Shown here: piece by piece, positions 42,840 to 51,759 of the stretch | Position numbering within the stretch: position 1 is the stretch's first letter | How the letters are laid out: the number at the start of each line of letters is the position of its first letter | Assembly: GCA_031552195.1 (NCBI GenBank) | Contig: JAVBMT010000002.1 | Span: 115,755-179,754, forward strand | Reading direction: 5' to 3' | Source: JAVBMP01 sp031552195 | GTDB lineage: Bacteria > Desulfobacterota > Desulfovibrionia > Desulfovibrionales > Desulfovibrionaceae | Length of the DNA: 64,000 bases | Made by a program: the position numbers and the translations under genes | Notes under the pieces: model-generated | Databases searched by the model: none | The model's input: only the letters and a program-made list of their open reading frames with translations | What the model was told of the DNA's origin: nothing

Positions 42840-44036
42840 ATGCATATACTGGTCATTAACTGCGGAAGCTCGTCTTTCAAATATCAGCTTCTGGAAATGA
42901 ACAACGAGGAACTGCTTTGTTCCGGCCTGGTCGAGCGCATCGGCGAGGAAACAGGCAACCTCGCATACAAGAAGGGCGATCAGAAAATTACCGAAGAGCG
43001 GCATTTCAAAGACCACCGCGAAGGCCTGTCACGCGTGGTGGAGATAATGACCAGCCCGGAAAGCGGAGTGGTGCGGGATATCAGGGAAATCAAGGCTGTC
43101 GGGCACCGGGTGGTGCAGGGCGGCGAACTGCTGCGCGAACCCTGCCTGGTGACGGAGCGGGTGAAGGAAGACATACGCAGCCTTATCCCCCTGGCCCCCT
43201 TGCATAATCCGGCCCACCTGGAAGGAATTGAAGTGGCGCAGGCCGTTTTTCCGCACGCGCCTTCCGTGGTGGTGGTGGACACGGAGTTCCACTCGCGCAT
43301 GGAGCCGGAGGCTTATCTATACCCGTTGCCGTATGAACTGTATGAAAAATTGCGCATAAGGCGCTACGGGTTTCACGGCACCTCGCACTATCACGTCAGC
43401 AAGGCGGCCGGGCCGCTGCTGGGCCGCCCCTGGGAAAGCCTCAACCTCGTCACCTGCCACTTGGGCAACGGCTCTTCGGTAAGCGCCGTAAGCGGCGGGC
43501 GCAGCGTTTATACCAGCATGGGGCTGACCCCGCTGGCCGGGCTGATGATGGGCACGCGCTGCGGCGACATAGACCCGGCCGTAAGCGCCTTTCTCGCCCG
43601 CCACACGGACATGGGGCCGGACGCCATAGACGGCCTTTACAATAAACAGAGCGGCTTCAAGGGAATTTGCGGCATGAACGACCTGCGCGATGTGCACGCC
43701 GCGCGCGCCAAGGGCGACGAAAAGGCCGAGCTGGCCTTCAGAATGTTCGTTCATTCCCTCAAGCGCCAGATAGGGGCCTGCTGCGCCCTGCTTCCAGGGT
43801 TTGACGGGCTGGTCTTCACCGCCGGAATAGGGGAGAACGACCCTGAAACCAGGGCGGAAACCTGCGCCGGGCTAGGGCATATGGGCGTAAACCTTGATCC
43901 GGAAGCCAACGCCGCCCGCTCCGGCGAAGCGAGAATCATCGGCAACGGGCCGGTAAAGATTATGGTCATCCCCACCAATGAAGAGCTGGAAATAGCCAGG
44001 GCCACGCAAAAAACGGTGAAACTCGCCCGGGCATGA
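42840..44036 (+). CDS. ackA: Acetate kinase
   Basis: 398 residues. MHILVINCGSSSFKYQLLE, FHGTSHYHVS, VTCHLGNGSSVSAV and FTAGIGENDPE are the family signatures. It makes ATP from acetyl phosphate and ADP. It is downstream of pta in an operon; the spacing is 31 nt. Confidence 0.98.
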   Translation: MHILVINCGSSSFKYQLLEMNNEELLCSGLVERIGEETGNLAYKKGDQKITEERHFKDHREGLSRVVEIMTSPESGVVRDIREIKAVGHRVVQGGELLREPCLVTERVKEDIRSLIPLAPLHNPAHLEGIEVAQAVFPHAPSVVVVDTEFHSRMEPEAYLYPLPYELYEKLRIRRYGFHGTSHYHVSKAAGPLLGRPWESLNLVTCHLGNGSSVSAVSGGRSVYTSMGLTPLAGLMMGTRCGDIDPAVSAFLARHTDMGPDAIDGLYNKQSGFKGICGMNDLRDVHAARAKGDEKAELAFRMFVHSLKRQIGACCALLPGFDGLVFTAGIGENDPETRAETCAGLGHMGVNLDPEANAARSGEARIIGNGPVKIMVIPTNEELEIARATQKTVKLARA

Positions 44037-44306
44037 ACGGATTCTTTTCGTCTTCCGGGCCCGGTGGCCGCGCTTCTGGCCATTAACCTGAAACGCTTCA
44101 GGCGCCGTAACTTTATAACGCTGTTTTTTTCCGCCCGTTCAGCACGGGCGGGAACCCGCCGCCTGCTCCGGAAAGAAAGGCGCGCCTTCGGCTTGTCCGC
44201 ATCCGGCGCATCCGAGGTTAATTTGTTCTAAAATTATTGCTTACATTTTTATCAAAATTCAGTTAAAGTGGCCCGAGCCGGATAAAATTGGCTCGGAGGC
44301 CGTATT
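44037..44306. other. Gap after ackA with a hairpin and second copy of an 18-nt repeat
   Basis: CCGCCCGT/ACGGGCGG at 44131-44151 forms a hairpin, but its T-run is upstream (44124-44130), so it is not a normal terminator for the + strand. The 18-nt repeat of 30389 occurs at 44196-44213. The sequence turns AT-rich near 44217-44270, just before the rfbC start, a likely promoter site. Confidence 0.4.
44196..44213. repeat. 18-nt repeat, second copy
   Basis: TCCGCATCCGGCGCATCC is identical to the copy at 30389-30406. The bases following are similar too (AGGTCA there, GAGGTTA here). Confidence 0.6.
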
Positions 44307-44864
44307 TTGCTGTTGGAACAGGTCGACATACCAGGGCTTTGTCTGTTGACGCCTGACGTTCATGAAGATGAACGCGGCTTCTTTATGGAATCTTTCCGGA
44401 ACGACTGGCTGGAAAAGCTGCCGGGCGCGTTTCCTTTCGTGCAGGACAATCACGCCATGTCCGTCAAGTCCGGGGTTTTGCGCGGCCTGCATTTTCAGCT
44501 TCCTCCGGCGGCCCAGGGCAAGCTTGTCTGGGCCACCCGAGGGGCGATATACGATGTCGCGGTCGACCTGCGCGTCGGTTCTCCCTTTTACGGGCGCTGG
44601 TTCGGAACCGTTCTGAGCGCGCGCAACTTCAAGAGGCTTTTCATTCCACGCGGTTTCGCCCACGGTTACCTGGTGATGGAAGACGAAACGGAAGTGCAGT
44701 ACAAGGCCGACGCCTACTACAACCGGGAACTGGACGCCGGCCTGGCCTGGAACGACCCGGACATCGGCGTGGCCTGGCCCCGGGTCAGCCCGGCGCTGTC
44801 GGACAAAGACATGCGGCAGCCTTCTTTCAACGATTTCAAATCGCCTTTCCGGTACCAACCCTGA
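44307..44864 (+). CDS. rfbC: dTDP-4-dehydrorhamnose 3,5-epimerase
   Basis: 185 residues. TTG start at 44307 with GGAGG about 7 nt upstream. The cupin fold shows DERGFFMESF, NHAMSVKSGVLRGLHFQLPP (with catalytic His), GRWFGTVLS and FIPRGFAHGYLV; the catalytic Tyr is probably in YKADAYYN. It is the third step of dTDP-L-rhamnose synthesis for cell-surface polysaccharide. The other rml genes are not in the window. Confidence 0.95.
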   Translation: MLLEQVDIPGLCLLTPDVHEDERGFFMESFRNDWLEKLPGAFPFVQDNHAMSVKSGVLRGLHFQLPPAAQGKLVWATRGAIYDVAVDLRVGSPFYGRWFGTVLSARNFKRLFIPRGFAHGYLVMEDETEVQYKADAYYNRELDAGLAWNDPDIGVAWPRVSPALSDKDMRQPSFNDFKSPFRYQP

Positions 44865-44908
44865 GTGGAACAGTCTTGCCTTTGGCGGGAAAGGCGTCTG
44901 GAATTCAC

Positions 44909-44938
44909 TTGACAGGCTTCGGCGGCCTCGCTTAGAGT
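44909..44938 (+). promoter_or_regulatory. Candidate sigma70 promoter of the qrc operon
   Basis: A perfect TTGACA at 44909, an 18-nt spacer and TAGAGT at 44933 (4 of 6). It lies about 130 nt before qrcA and after the rfbC stop, with no other plausible start for the operon. Confidence 0.45.
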
Positions 44939-45069
44939 TTCTGCAAAATTTTGTGTCTTTTTTGCGCGCCTGGTGAAGAGGGGTGCCTTTTCAGGGCGTT
45001 CAGACATTTCTCAAGGCCTTACTGTGCACGGGCCTTGTTTACCGTTTAACCTTTCGTGAGGCTAAGGGT

Positions 45070-45699
45070 ATGGAGGAAAAACAACAATGTCGCGGCAAGT
45101 GCTGTAGAGTGGGCGCGGCCGCGCCCTTCGTTCTCGGTCTTGTTCTGGCGCTTACTTTCGGCTGGTGGGTGTTCCCGGATTTGCTTTACAGCAAGAAGGC
45201 GCAGCCGGTCGAGTTCAGCCACAGCAAGCATATGGAGGCCGGTTTGGACTTGGAGTGCTCCAGCTGCCATTACCTACGCGCGGACGGATCGTTTTCCGGC
45301 CTGCCGAAGCTGCTTCAGTGCGCTTCCTGTCACAACGCCAACGTCACGAGAGGCAACAGCGAGGCGGAGAAAAACCTGATAGCCAATTATGTCATCCCCA
45401 AAAAGGAACTTGTCTGGCAAGCCCACCAAAGCCAGCCTGACAACGTCTTTTTCAGCCACGCCGCCCACATGAAGGATAATTGCCTGCGCTGCCATACTGA
45501 ATGGACGGAGCAAGACCTTTGTTCAAGCTGCCACCTTACCCTGCCTGAGCTGGATAAAAATCCGCCCCGGCAGGAAAACATGCTGACCGGTTACAGCCGC
45601 ACCACCATGAAGATGTGGGAATGCGAGCAGTGCCACGCGAAGGTTGGGCACTACAAGGAAACCAATTCCAATAACGCTTGCTACACTTGCCACAAGTAA
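45070..45699 (+). CDS. qrcA: Menaquinone reductase hexaheme cytochrome subunit QrcA
   Basis: 209 residues from the ATG at 45070. One N-terminal TM anchor (AAPFVLGLVLALTFGWWVF) then a periplasmic domain with six CxxCH haem-binding motifs: CSSCH, CASCH, CLRCH, CSSCH, CEQCH, CYTCH. Qrc, known from Desulfovibrio vulgaris, takes electrons from periplasmic hydrogenases and formate dehydrogenases through type I cytochrome c3 and reduces menaquinone; QrcA is the entry subunit. First of four close genes, qrcABCD, all on the + strand. An in-frame start at 44983 is less likely. Confidence 0.95.
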   Translation: MEEKQQCRGKCCRVGAAAPFVLGLVLALTFGWWVFPDLLYSKKAQPVEFSHSKHMEAGLDLECSSCHYLRADGSFSGLPKLLQCASCHNANVTRGNSEAEKNLIANYVIPKKELVWQAHQSQPDNVFFSHAAHMKDNCLRCHTEWTEQDLCSSCHLTLPELDKNPPRQENMLTGYSRTTMKMWECEQCHAKVGHYKETNSNNACYTCHK

Positions 45700-45710
45700 A
45701 GGGGTGCGCC

Positions 45711-47771
45711 ATGGCTCTTGACAGAAGAGGATTCATGAAATTCGCAGCCGGGGCGGGCGCGGGGATAATGGTTACCCCACTGCCTTGGAAACTGCTTGAT
45801 GATATCAGTATCTGGACGCAAAACTGGTCTTGGATTCCCGCTAACGAACCCGGGGTCAACACCTTTGTTTCCACCACCAGCAAAACCTGTCCCAGCGGCT
45901 GCGGCATCAAGGTGCGCCTGGCCGGAGACCGCCCGGTGCGGGTTTTGAGCAATCCCGACCATCCGCTGGGCGGAGGCGTTTCCGCCCTGGCCGCGGCCGA
46001 GGCGCAAATGCTTTACAGCCCGGCCCGCCTGCGCCAGCCTTACCGCAAAACCTCCGACGGAGGCTACCAGCCTATAAGCTGGGATGAGGCCGAAACAATC
46101 CTGCTGTCCAAACTGAAAGAAGCCGGCAAGAGCGTGGCTTGCGTGTCGGGCGATGAAACCGGCAGCAGCGTGCAGGTGCTTTCCGCCTTTTTGAACCGCC
46201 TGGGTTCGCGCGACTTTTACCTGATGCCCTCGGAGGCCCAGGCCGCTTCCCGCGCCTTGTCCCTGCTGGGCGGCAAGGGCCAGATCGGCTACGACCTTGA
46301 GAAAAGCGACTGCATCCTGGCGGTCGGGGCGAATATTCTTGAATCTTGGGGAACGGCCGTCCGCAACCGCAAGGTTTTCGACAAAACCCACCAGACCGGG
46401 CAGGAAACGGGGCTCAAGCTCTATTACGCCGGGCCGGTGCAGAACAATACCGCCGCCGTGGCCGACAAGTGGCTGCCCATAAAACCGGGCAGCGAGGGCA
46501 TCTTCTGCTTAGGCCTCGCCCGCGCGCTGATAATGGCCGGAAAGAACGTCCGCATAGGCAACGGCACCAATTTCGTCTCGTTGCTTAAAGAATTCACTCC
46601 GGAGCTGGTAGCCGAGCTGACCGGCCTTTCCGAACAGCAATACGCCGATATGGCCCAATTGCTGCTTAAGGCCAAAGCCCCGCTGGTCATATCCGCCTCC
46701 GAGTTCAACCAGGGCGGAGGCGTGGCGCCCGTGCTGGGGGCCATTGCCCTGAACGTTCTGCTTGACGGCCCTATTACGGTTCTTCCCCTGCCGGAAGGCG
46801 AAAGCGTCATTCCCGGCGCGCTCGGACGTTCCGAGGCCTTCGCGAACGATCTTGGCGTGTTCCTCGCCGGAAAACCCTCGCCCAAAGTCATGCTGTTCTA
46901 TGAGGCCAATCCGGTTTACGCCCTGCCCAATCCGGGCGAAGCGAAAACCGTTTTCGCGAACATGCCCTTCAAGGTGGCTTTCACCAGCTTCCTTGATGAA
47001 ACGGCCGAACTTTGCGACCTGGTGCTGCCCATGCCTCTGGGCCTGGAGCGCCTTGACGACATTGAAACTCCTTACGGCTGCGGCAAGCCTTTTTACGCCT
47101 TCTCCATGCCGGTAATCAAACCCCTGGTGAACGCGCGCCCGGCGCAGGATTTTATTCTGCAGCTGGCCGAAAAACTTAAACTCGGCCTGCCGTCGTCATA
47201 TACCGCCGTTCTTAAAGCCAAGGCGGCGGCTTACGACGTTTCGCCCGGAGGACTGGCCAAAGGCGCGGTGGCGGAAAGCAGCCGGCTGCCCGCTCCTTCC
47301 TTTGACCCTGTTTTCCACAAGGTGCTGGGCGAATGCTTCAGCAATGTGGCGCAGCTGGCCAAGGCTTCCGGCGGGAACATCGCCCTCGCCCCCATGCAGC
47401 TTCTGAAGATGGGCACGCCCAAAACCGGCATACCCCCCTTCAACACCAAAACCCTGCGCGCCACTGAACTGGCCGGCAAGGAAATGTGCATCATGCTCAA
47501 CGGCGCTACCGCGAACAAGTTCGGCCTTTTCAACGGCAGCCGGGTCAGCCTGTCCCAGGGCGACGGAGAGCGGCTTTTCGCGCGCGTAACCGTGTTTGAA
47601 GGCGTGGCCCCGGACACGGCCGGCGTTTACCTCGGCTTCGGGCATACCGCGCTGGACGACTTCAGCCGGAACAAGGGCGGAAACATAATGCAACTTCTTA
47701 CGGCAAGCGTTGAACCGGCTTCCGGCCTCACGGTCTGGAGCCTGGCCCGCGTCAATATCGCCAAAGCATAG
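45711..47771 (+). CDS. qrcB: Menaquinone reductase molybdopterin-like subunit QrcB
   Basis: 686 residues. The N-terminus DRRGFMKFAAGAGAG has a Tat-type twin-arginine motif. The fold is that of molybdopterin oxidoreductases, but the usual Fe-S cysteine set near the N-terminus is reduced to SKTCPSGCG, and I see no good Mo-ligand Cys/Ser/Sec. This agrees with QrcB of D. vulgaris, which belongs to the family without binding the cofactor. It is periplasmic and structural or electron-relaying. The gene starts 11 nt after qrcA. Confidence 0.93.
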   Translation: MALDRRGFMKFAAGAGAGIMVTPLPWKLLDDISIWTQNWSWIPANEPGVNTFVSTTSKTCPSGCGIKVRLAGDRPVRVLSNPDHPLGGGVSALAAAEAQMLYSPARLRQPYRKTSDGGYQPISWDEAETILLSKLKEAGKSVACVSGDETGSSVQVLSAFLNRLGSRDFYLMPSEAQAASRALSLLGGKGQIGYDLEKSDCILAVGANILESWGTAVRNRKVFDKTHQTGQETGLKLYYAGPVQNNTAAVADKWLPIKPGSEGIFCLGLARALIMAGKNVRIGNGTNFVSLLKEFTPELVAELTGLSEQQYADMAQLLLKAKAPLVISASEFNQGGGVAPVLGAIALNVLLDGPITVLPLPEGESVIPGALGRSEAFANDLGVFLAGKPSPKVMLFYEANPVYALPNPGEAKTVFANMPFKVAFTSFLDETAELCDLVLPMPLGLERLDDIETPYGCGKPFYAFSMPVIKPLVNARPAQDFILQLAEKLKLGLPSSYTAVLKAKAAAYDVSPGGLAKGAVAESSRLPAPSFDPVFHKVLGECFSNVAQLAKASGGNIALAPMQLLKMGTPKTGIPPFNTKTLRATELAGKEMCIMLNGATANKFGLFNGSRVSLSQGDGERLFARVTVFEGVAPDTAGVYLGFGHTALDDFSRNKGGNIMQLLTASVEPASGLTVWSLARVNIAKA

Positions 47772-47780
47772 GGGTGAAAG

Positions 47781-48581
47781 ATGGCCCACGGTAATACACA
47801 CAAGTTTCGCATGAAATGGGGCATGGCCATAGACCTGGACAAATGTACGGGTTGCGGGGCCTGCATGGTAGCCTGCCAGGCGGAGAACAACCTTGCGCCG
47901 GTGGCTGACGCTTCCAACAAGCTGAAAGTGATGAACTGGCTTGTTATTTACGAGCTTTCCAACAAAAAGCCATTTCCGGATCATGAAGCGGCCTATCTGC
48001 CCCGGCCCTGCCAGCAGTGCGGCACCTACCCCTGCGCTTCGGTCTGCCCGGTCATAGCCACGGATAAAAACGAGGAAGGCGGAATAGTCAGCCAGATATA
48101 CCCGCGCTGCATAGGCTGCCGGTACTGTATGGCCGCCTGCCCTTACCACGCCCGCTATTTTAACTGGCACGATCCGGTCTGGCCGCAAGGCATGGAAAAG
48201 ACCCTCACCCCGGACGTTTCCGTGCGCCCGCGCGGCGTGGTGGAAAAATGTTCCTTCTGCCACCACCGCTTTATGCAGGCCAAAGACAAGGCCCGTGTTG
48301 AAGGGCGCGACATATTCGACCTGAAAGACGGGGAATATGTGACGTCGTGCACCGAAGCCTGCCCCAACGGGGCCATCACCTTCGGCGACATCCTCAACCC
48401 CAAGCACAAGATCCACGAGTTGCTCGGCGGCACGGACGAGCACGGCAAAGCTAACAACCCCCACGTTTTCCGCCTGCTGGAAAGGCTGGGCACAGACCCT
48501 CAGGTTTATTACATAAGCAAGCGCGAGTGGGTGCGCCGCCTTGGCGATAACTATCTGGAACATGAAAAGGTCAAGGGGTAG
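47781..48581 (+). CDS. qrcC: Menaquinone reductase iron-sulfur subunit QrcC
   Basis: 266 residues, DMSO-reductase-B/NrfC-type ferredoxin subunit. Cysteine clusters CTGCGACMVAC, CQQCGTYPCASVCP, CIGCRYCMAACPY and CSFCHHR with CTEACP can hold up to four [4Fe-4S]-type sites; how many are filled in this subunit cannot be read from sequence alone. There is no signal peptide, so it probably reaches the periplasm with QrcB. It passes electrons from QrcA/B to QrcD. Nine nt separate it from qrcB. Confidence 0.95.
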   Translation: MAHGNTHKFRMKWGMAIDLDKCTGCGACMVACQAENNLAPVADASNKLKVMNWLVIYELSNKKPFPDHEAAYLPRPCQQCGTYPCASVCPVIATDKNEEGGIVSQIYPRCIGCRYCMAACPYHARYFNWHDPVWPQGMEKTLTPDVSVRPRGVVEKCSFCHHRFMQAKDKARVEGRDIFDLKDGEYVTSCTEACPNGAITFGDILNPKHKIHELLGGTDEHGKANNPHVFRLLERLGTDPQVYYISKREWVRRLGDNYLEHEKVKG

Positions 48582-48585
48582 GACT

Positions 48586-49854
48586 ATGGAAATGAACTAC
48601 AACCTTCCGGCGGATGCGGCGCTCTTTCCCGAAGGCTGCGAACGCTGCTCGTTAACCAAATTCCTGCTCTGGGTCGGCGCGGTCAGCGTTGTGCTGCTTT
48701 GGGGCGTTTACGCCGCGTACCTGGTTCTCAGCAAGGGCCTTGGCGTTACCGGGCTGGACGACCAGTTCGGGTTCGGCCTCTGGATCACCTTCGACCTCGC
48801 GGTTATCGCGCTGGGGGCCGGGGCGTTTTTTACCGGACTTCTGCGGTACATACTGAACATTGACCCGCTGAAAAACATCATAAACCTGACGGTAATCGTC
48901 GGTTTCATCTGTTATTCCGGGGCCATGCTGGTTCTGGTGCTGGATATCGGCCAGCCGCTGCGCGCCTGGTTCGGCTACTGGCACGCCAACGTGCACTCCA
49001 TGCTGACTGAAGTCATCTTCTGCATTACCTGCTACTGCACGGTGCTGGTTATTGAATACCTGCCGCTTATTCTTGAACAGAAGCAATTGAACAAAATTCC
49101 CCTGCTCAGGCATCTGGCGCACAACATGCACGTTCTGATGCCGCTTTTCGCCGGGGTTGGCGCTTTTCTCTCCACTTTCCACCAGGGTTCGCTGGGCGGC
49201 ATGTACGGCGTTATGATAGGCCGTCCTTACGCCTTCCGCGAAGGCTTCTTCATCTGGCCCTGGACGTTCTTCCTCTTCGTGCTTTCCGCGGTAGGTTCAG
49301 GCCCGGTGTTCACTGTGCTGATCTGCTCGCTTATGGAAAAAATGACCGGCAAAAAGCTGGTGAGCTGGGAAATCAAGAGCCTGATGGGCAAAATAGCCGG
49401 AACCATGCTTCTGGTCTACCTGATCTTCAAGTTTCTTGATACCTGGTTCTGGGCCACCGGGCTTCTGCCGCGCGAAGGCCTGACCTTTGACCAGCTTTTC
49501 CACGGTCTGGCTTACGGCAAATGGCTGCTTTTCGCTGAACTTATCGTCTGCGGTGTGCTGCCTTGCCTTATCCTGATAGTGCCCGCCCTGCGTAACAAGC
49601 CGCATTTGTTCTATATTGCCGCTTTTCTGGATTGCGTGGGCGTCACCATCAACCGCTACGTGCAGACTGTGCAAACGCTGGCGCACCCGGTAATGCCCTT
49701 TGACCAGTGGTATCTTTATATACCGAACTGGGTCGAATGGGCCGCCAGCGCGATGATATTGGCTTATGGAGCGTTGCTGCTCAGCATTTCGTATCGTTAT
49801 CTGCCCATTTTCCCGCAGGAAAGGCAACTTAACGGCGGCGGCGTTCACCATTAA
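48586..49854 (+). CDS. qrcD: Menaquinone reductase membrane subunit QrcD (NrfD family)
   Basis: 422 residues from the ATG at 48586, 4 nt after the qrcC stop; the longer in-frame start at 48541 lies inside qrcC. About ten TM helices of the NrfD/PsrC type, with FLLWVGAVSVVLLWGVYAAY first. It holds the menaquinone site and may take part in proton movement. Last gene of the operon, followed by a strong terminator. Confidence 0.95.
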   Translation: MEMNYNLPADAALFPEGCERCSLTKFLLWVGAVSVVLLWGVYAAYLVLSKGLGVTGLDDQFGFGLWITFDLAVIALGAGAFFTGLLRYILNIDPLKNIINLTVIVGFICYSGAMLVLVLDIGQPLRAWFGYWHANVHSMLTEVIFCITCYCTVLVIEYLPLILEQKQLNKIPLLRHLAHNMHVLMPLFAGVGAFLSTFHQGSLGGMYGVMIGRPYAFREGFFIWPWTFFLFVLSAVGSGPVFTVLICSLMEKMTGKKLVSWEIKSLMGKIAGTMLLVYLIFKFLDTWFWATGLLPREGLTFDQLFHGLAYGKWLLFAELIVCGVLPCLILIVPALRNKPHLFYIAAFLDCVGVTINRYVQTVQTLAHPVMPFDQWYLYIPNWVEWAASAMILAYGALLLSISYRYLPIFPQERQLNGGGVHH

Positions 49855-49874
49855 ATGCAGGCCGGATATGGCCG

Positions 49875-49912
49875 AAACAAAGCCGCCCCGAGGGGCGGCT
49901 TTGTTTTTTTTG
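49875..49912 (+). terminator. Strong intrinsic terminator of the qrc operon
   Basis: AAACAAAGCCGCCCC and GGGGCGGCTTTGTTT pair over 15 bp with a 2-nt loop; further T residues follow. It begins about 20 nt after the qrcD stop. Confidence 0.93.
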
Positions 49913-49945
49913 CAGTTACAGTAATGAACAGAGGGTTTTTCCAGT

Positions 49946-50578
49946 ATGATTGCGATTCTTGATTATGGAGCGGGTAATCAGACCAGCGTAAGCCGCGCTC
50001 TGGACGTTATAGGCGTTCCGAACGTCATCACGGCAGACCAGGCGGTTATAGGCAAGGCCAACGGCCTGATTTTTCCAGGCGTGGGCGCGTCCGGGCAGGC
50101 GATGGGGCAACTTTCAGCCACCGGCCTTGACCAGACCCTGCACGCCTGGGTGGATTCCGGCCGCCCGCTTTTGGGCGTTTGCCTGGGTTGCCAGATTTTG
50201 CTGGAAGCAAGTGAGGAAAACGCCACGCGCACCCTTGGACTTTTACCGGGCAATACCCGCCGCTTCAGGGACGACCTGCTGGAAGAAGACGGAAGCCCGG
50301 CGCGTATTCCGCATATGGGCTGGAACCGGGTGAGGCGGAAACGGGAAAGCCTCTTGTTCAACGGCATAGCGGACGATGCGGAATTCTATTTCGTGCACAG
50401 CTATTATGTGGAGCCGGCTTCGGAACTGGTTATAGCCACCAGTTATTACGGCGGGGAATTTTGTTCGGTTTACGGGCGCGACGGGCTTTGGGCCGTTCAG
50501 TTTCACGTTGAAAAAAGCGGAAGGCCGGGCCTGAAGATGCTGGAAAATTTTTACGCCTACTGCCGGGCGAACGGCTAG
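49946..50578 (+). CDS. hisH: Imidazole glycerol phosphate synthase, glutamine amidotransferase subunit
   Basis: 210 residues. Class I glutaminase: nucleophile in LLGVCLGCQILLE, oxyanion-side PGVGASGQAM, and the His-Glu pair in AVQFHVEKSG (usual FHPEKS, with Val for Pro). It supplies ammonia to HisF for the fifth step of histidine synthesis. The TAG stop is at the left edge of a repeat element, and hisF lies 400 nt downstream, an unusually large gap for this pair. Confidence 0.96.
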   Translation: MIAILDYGAGNQTSVSRALDVIGVPNVITADQAVIGKANGLIFPGVGASGQAMGQLSATGLDQTLHAWVDSGRPLLGVCLGCQILLEASEENATRTLGLLPGNTRRFRDDLLEEDGSPARIPHMGWNRVRRKRESLLFNGIADDAEFYFVHSYYVEPASELVIATSYYGGEFCSVYGRDGLWAVQFHVEKSGRPGLKMLENFYAYCRANG

Positions 50579-50726
50579 GAACTGTTTCTAAATAAATTTT
50601 TTGTCCAAATACTGCGTCAATCGTCCTTTTTTTCTCCGGTCGAGTACCGTAAGAGTACACTCTCTTCGCAAAAAAGGCCGTTTTGCTTGTCTTTGGCGCA
50701 AAATCTTTTATTTAGAAACAGCCCCC
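50576..50726 (+). repeat. Stop-codon-associated terminal-inverted-repeat element, copy after hisH
   Basis: Starts with the hisH TAG: TAG-GAACTGTTTCTAAATAAA. The right end is TTTATTTAGAAACAGCCCCC. The 15-bp inverted repeats CTGTTTCTAAATAAA (50582-50596) and TTTATTTAGAAACAG (50707-50721) are perfect. Internal sequence is almost the same as in the copy after the sigma54 activator. No coding capacity. Confidence 0.78.
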
Positions 50727-50979
50727 AGAGCAGCCCAACTTTGAAAAAGTTAGACCGCTCGGTAAGGATTTGAAGACAAATCCTTGCCGCGAGATGATTG
50801 TAGGCGGGCTTTGCCAGCCGTTAAGCAATCATCTCAACGCGAAAAACGCTGACGGAGCCGCGCGAAGCGTTGCTTTGCCCAAGCCGCCAGCCGCGGCCTC
50901 GGGCGAAAAATCGCAGCCCTTTCTATTCGGTATCAAATAAATGGCACTGTAAAATTAAAATTTTCTGAAGGACGCGGCG
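50727..50979 (+). other. Hairpin-rich hisH-hisF spacer
   Basis: AAGGATTTG-AAGA-CAAATCCTT at 50764-50785 is a perfect 9-bp hairpin (12 bp with wobble). GAGATGATTG (50791) pairs with CAATCATCTC (50826) around an inner GC stem. AACGC and GCGTT further on may form a third. No gene is supported. The stretch could hold an additional repeat or a leader RNA of hisF. Confidence 0.5.
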
Positions 50980-51759
50980 ATGTTGAGCAAAAGAGTGATT
51001 CCCTGCCTGGACGTGCGTAACGGCAAGCTGACCAAGGGCATTCAATTCAAGGGCAACGTGGATATAGGCGACCCTGTTGAGAGCGCGCGCCGCTATTACG
51101 ACGAAGGGGCCGACGAAATCGTTTTTTACGACATAACGGCTTCCGCCGAGGGGAGGGGAATCTTTCTCGACGTGGTCGAGCGGGTGGCCCGGGCCATAAG
51201 CATTCCCTTCTGCGTGGGCGGAGGGCTTTCCAGCCTTGCGGATATGCGGGCCGCGTTGAACGCCGGGGCGGAAAAGATTTCTCTTAATTCAGCGGCGGTG
51301 CGCAACCCCGGCCTGATCAGCGAGGGCGCCGCCGCTTTCGGTTCCCAGGCCGTAGTGGTCGGCATGGACGTGAAGGCGGTTCCGGCCAGCGAAGCTATTC
51401 CTTCCGGCTATGAAATAGTCATTCAGGGCGGCCGCACCTTCATGGGGATTGACGCCGTAGCCTGGGCCGCGCGCTGCGCCGGGCTGGGCGCGGGAGAACT
51501 TTGCGTGAACTCCATCGACGCTGACGGCGCCAAAACCGGCTATGAATTGCGCCTTACCCGCATGGTGGCCGGCGCTGTGAACATTCCGGTAATCGCCTCC
51601 GGCGGGGCCGGAAACCCCAGGCATATGTACGAAGCCCTTACCGAAGGCAGGGCTTCGGCCGCCTTGATAGCTTCCATAGTGCATTATGGGGAATACAGCA
51701 TCAGGGGAATAAAAGACGAACTGCACCGTCTTGGCTGCAAAGTGCGCCTGGCCTGGTGA
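50980..51759 (+). CDS. hisF: Imidazole glycerol phosphate synthase, cyclase subunit
   Basis: 259 residues, (beta/alpha)8 barrel. Asp11 in VIPCLDVRNG and the second catalytic Asp in VVGMDVKAV are present, with phosphate sites SLNSAAV and IASGGAGN. It closes the imidazole ring with ammonia from HisH. GAAGGA precedes the ATG. Confidence 0.97.
   Translation: MLSKRVIPCLDVRNGKLTKGIQFKGNVDIGDPVESARRYYDEGADEIVFYDITASAEGRGIFLDVVERVARAISIPFCVGGGLSSLADMRAALNAGAEKISLNSAAVRNPGLISEGAAAFGSQAVVVGMDVKAVPASEAIPSGYEIVIQGGRTFMGIDAVAWAARCAGLGAGELCVNSIDADGAKTGYELRLTRMVAGAVNIPVIASGGAGNPRHMYEALTEGRASAALIASIVHYGEYSIRGIKDELHRLGCKVRLAW

Noticed and set aside
45711..48581. Formate dehydrogenase or polysulfide reductase as the identity of the qrcB/qrcC genes
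   Set aside because: The hexaheme qrcA in front, the NrfD-type qrcD behind and the loss of metal ligands in qrcB fit Qrc better.
49946..51759. hisH as the missing glutaminase partner for the degenerate GMP synthase
   Set aside because: HisH has its own partner HisF and its motifs are of the HisH type; nothing links it to GuaA.
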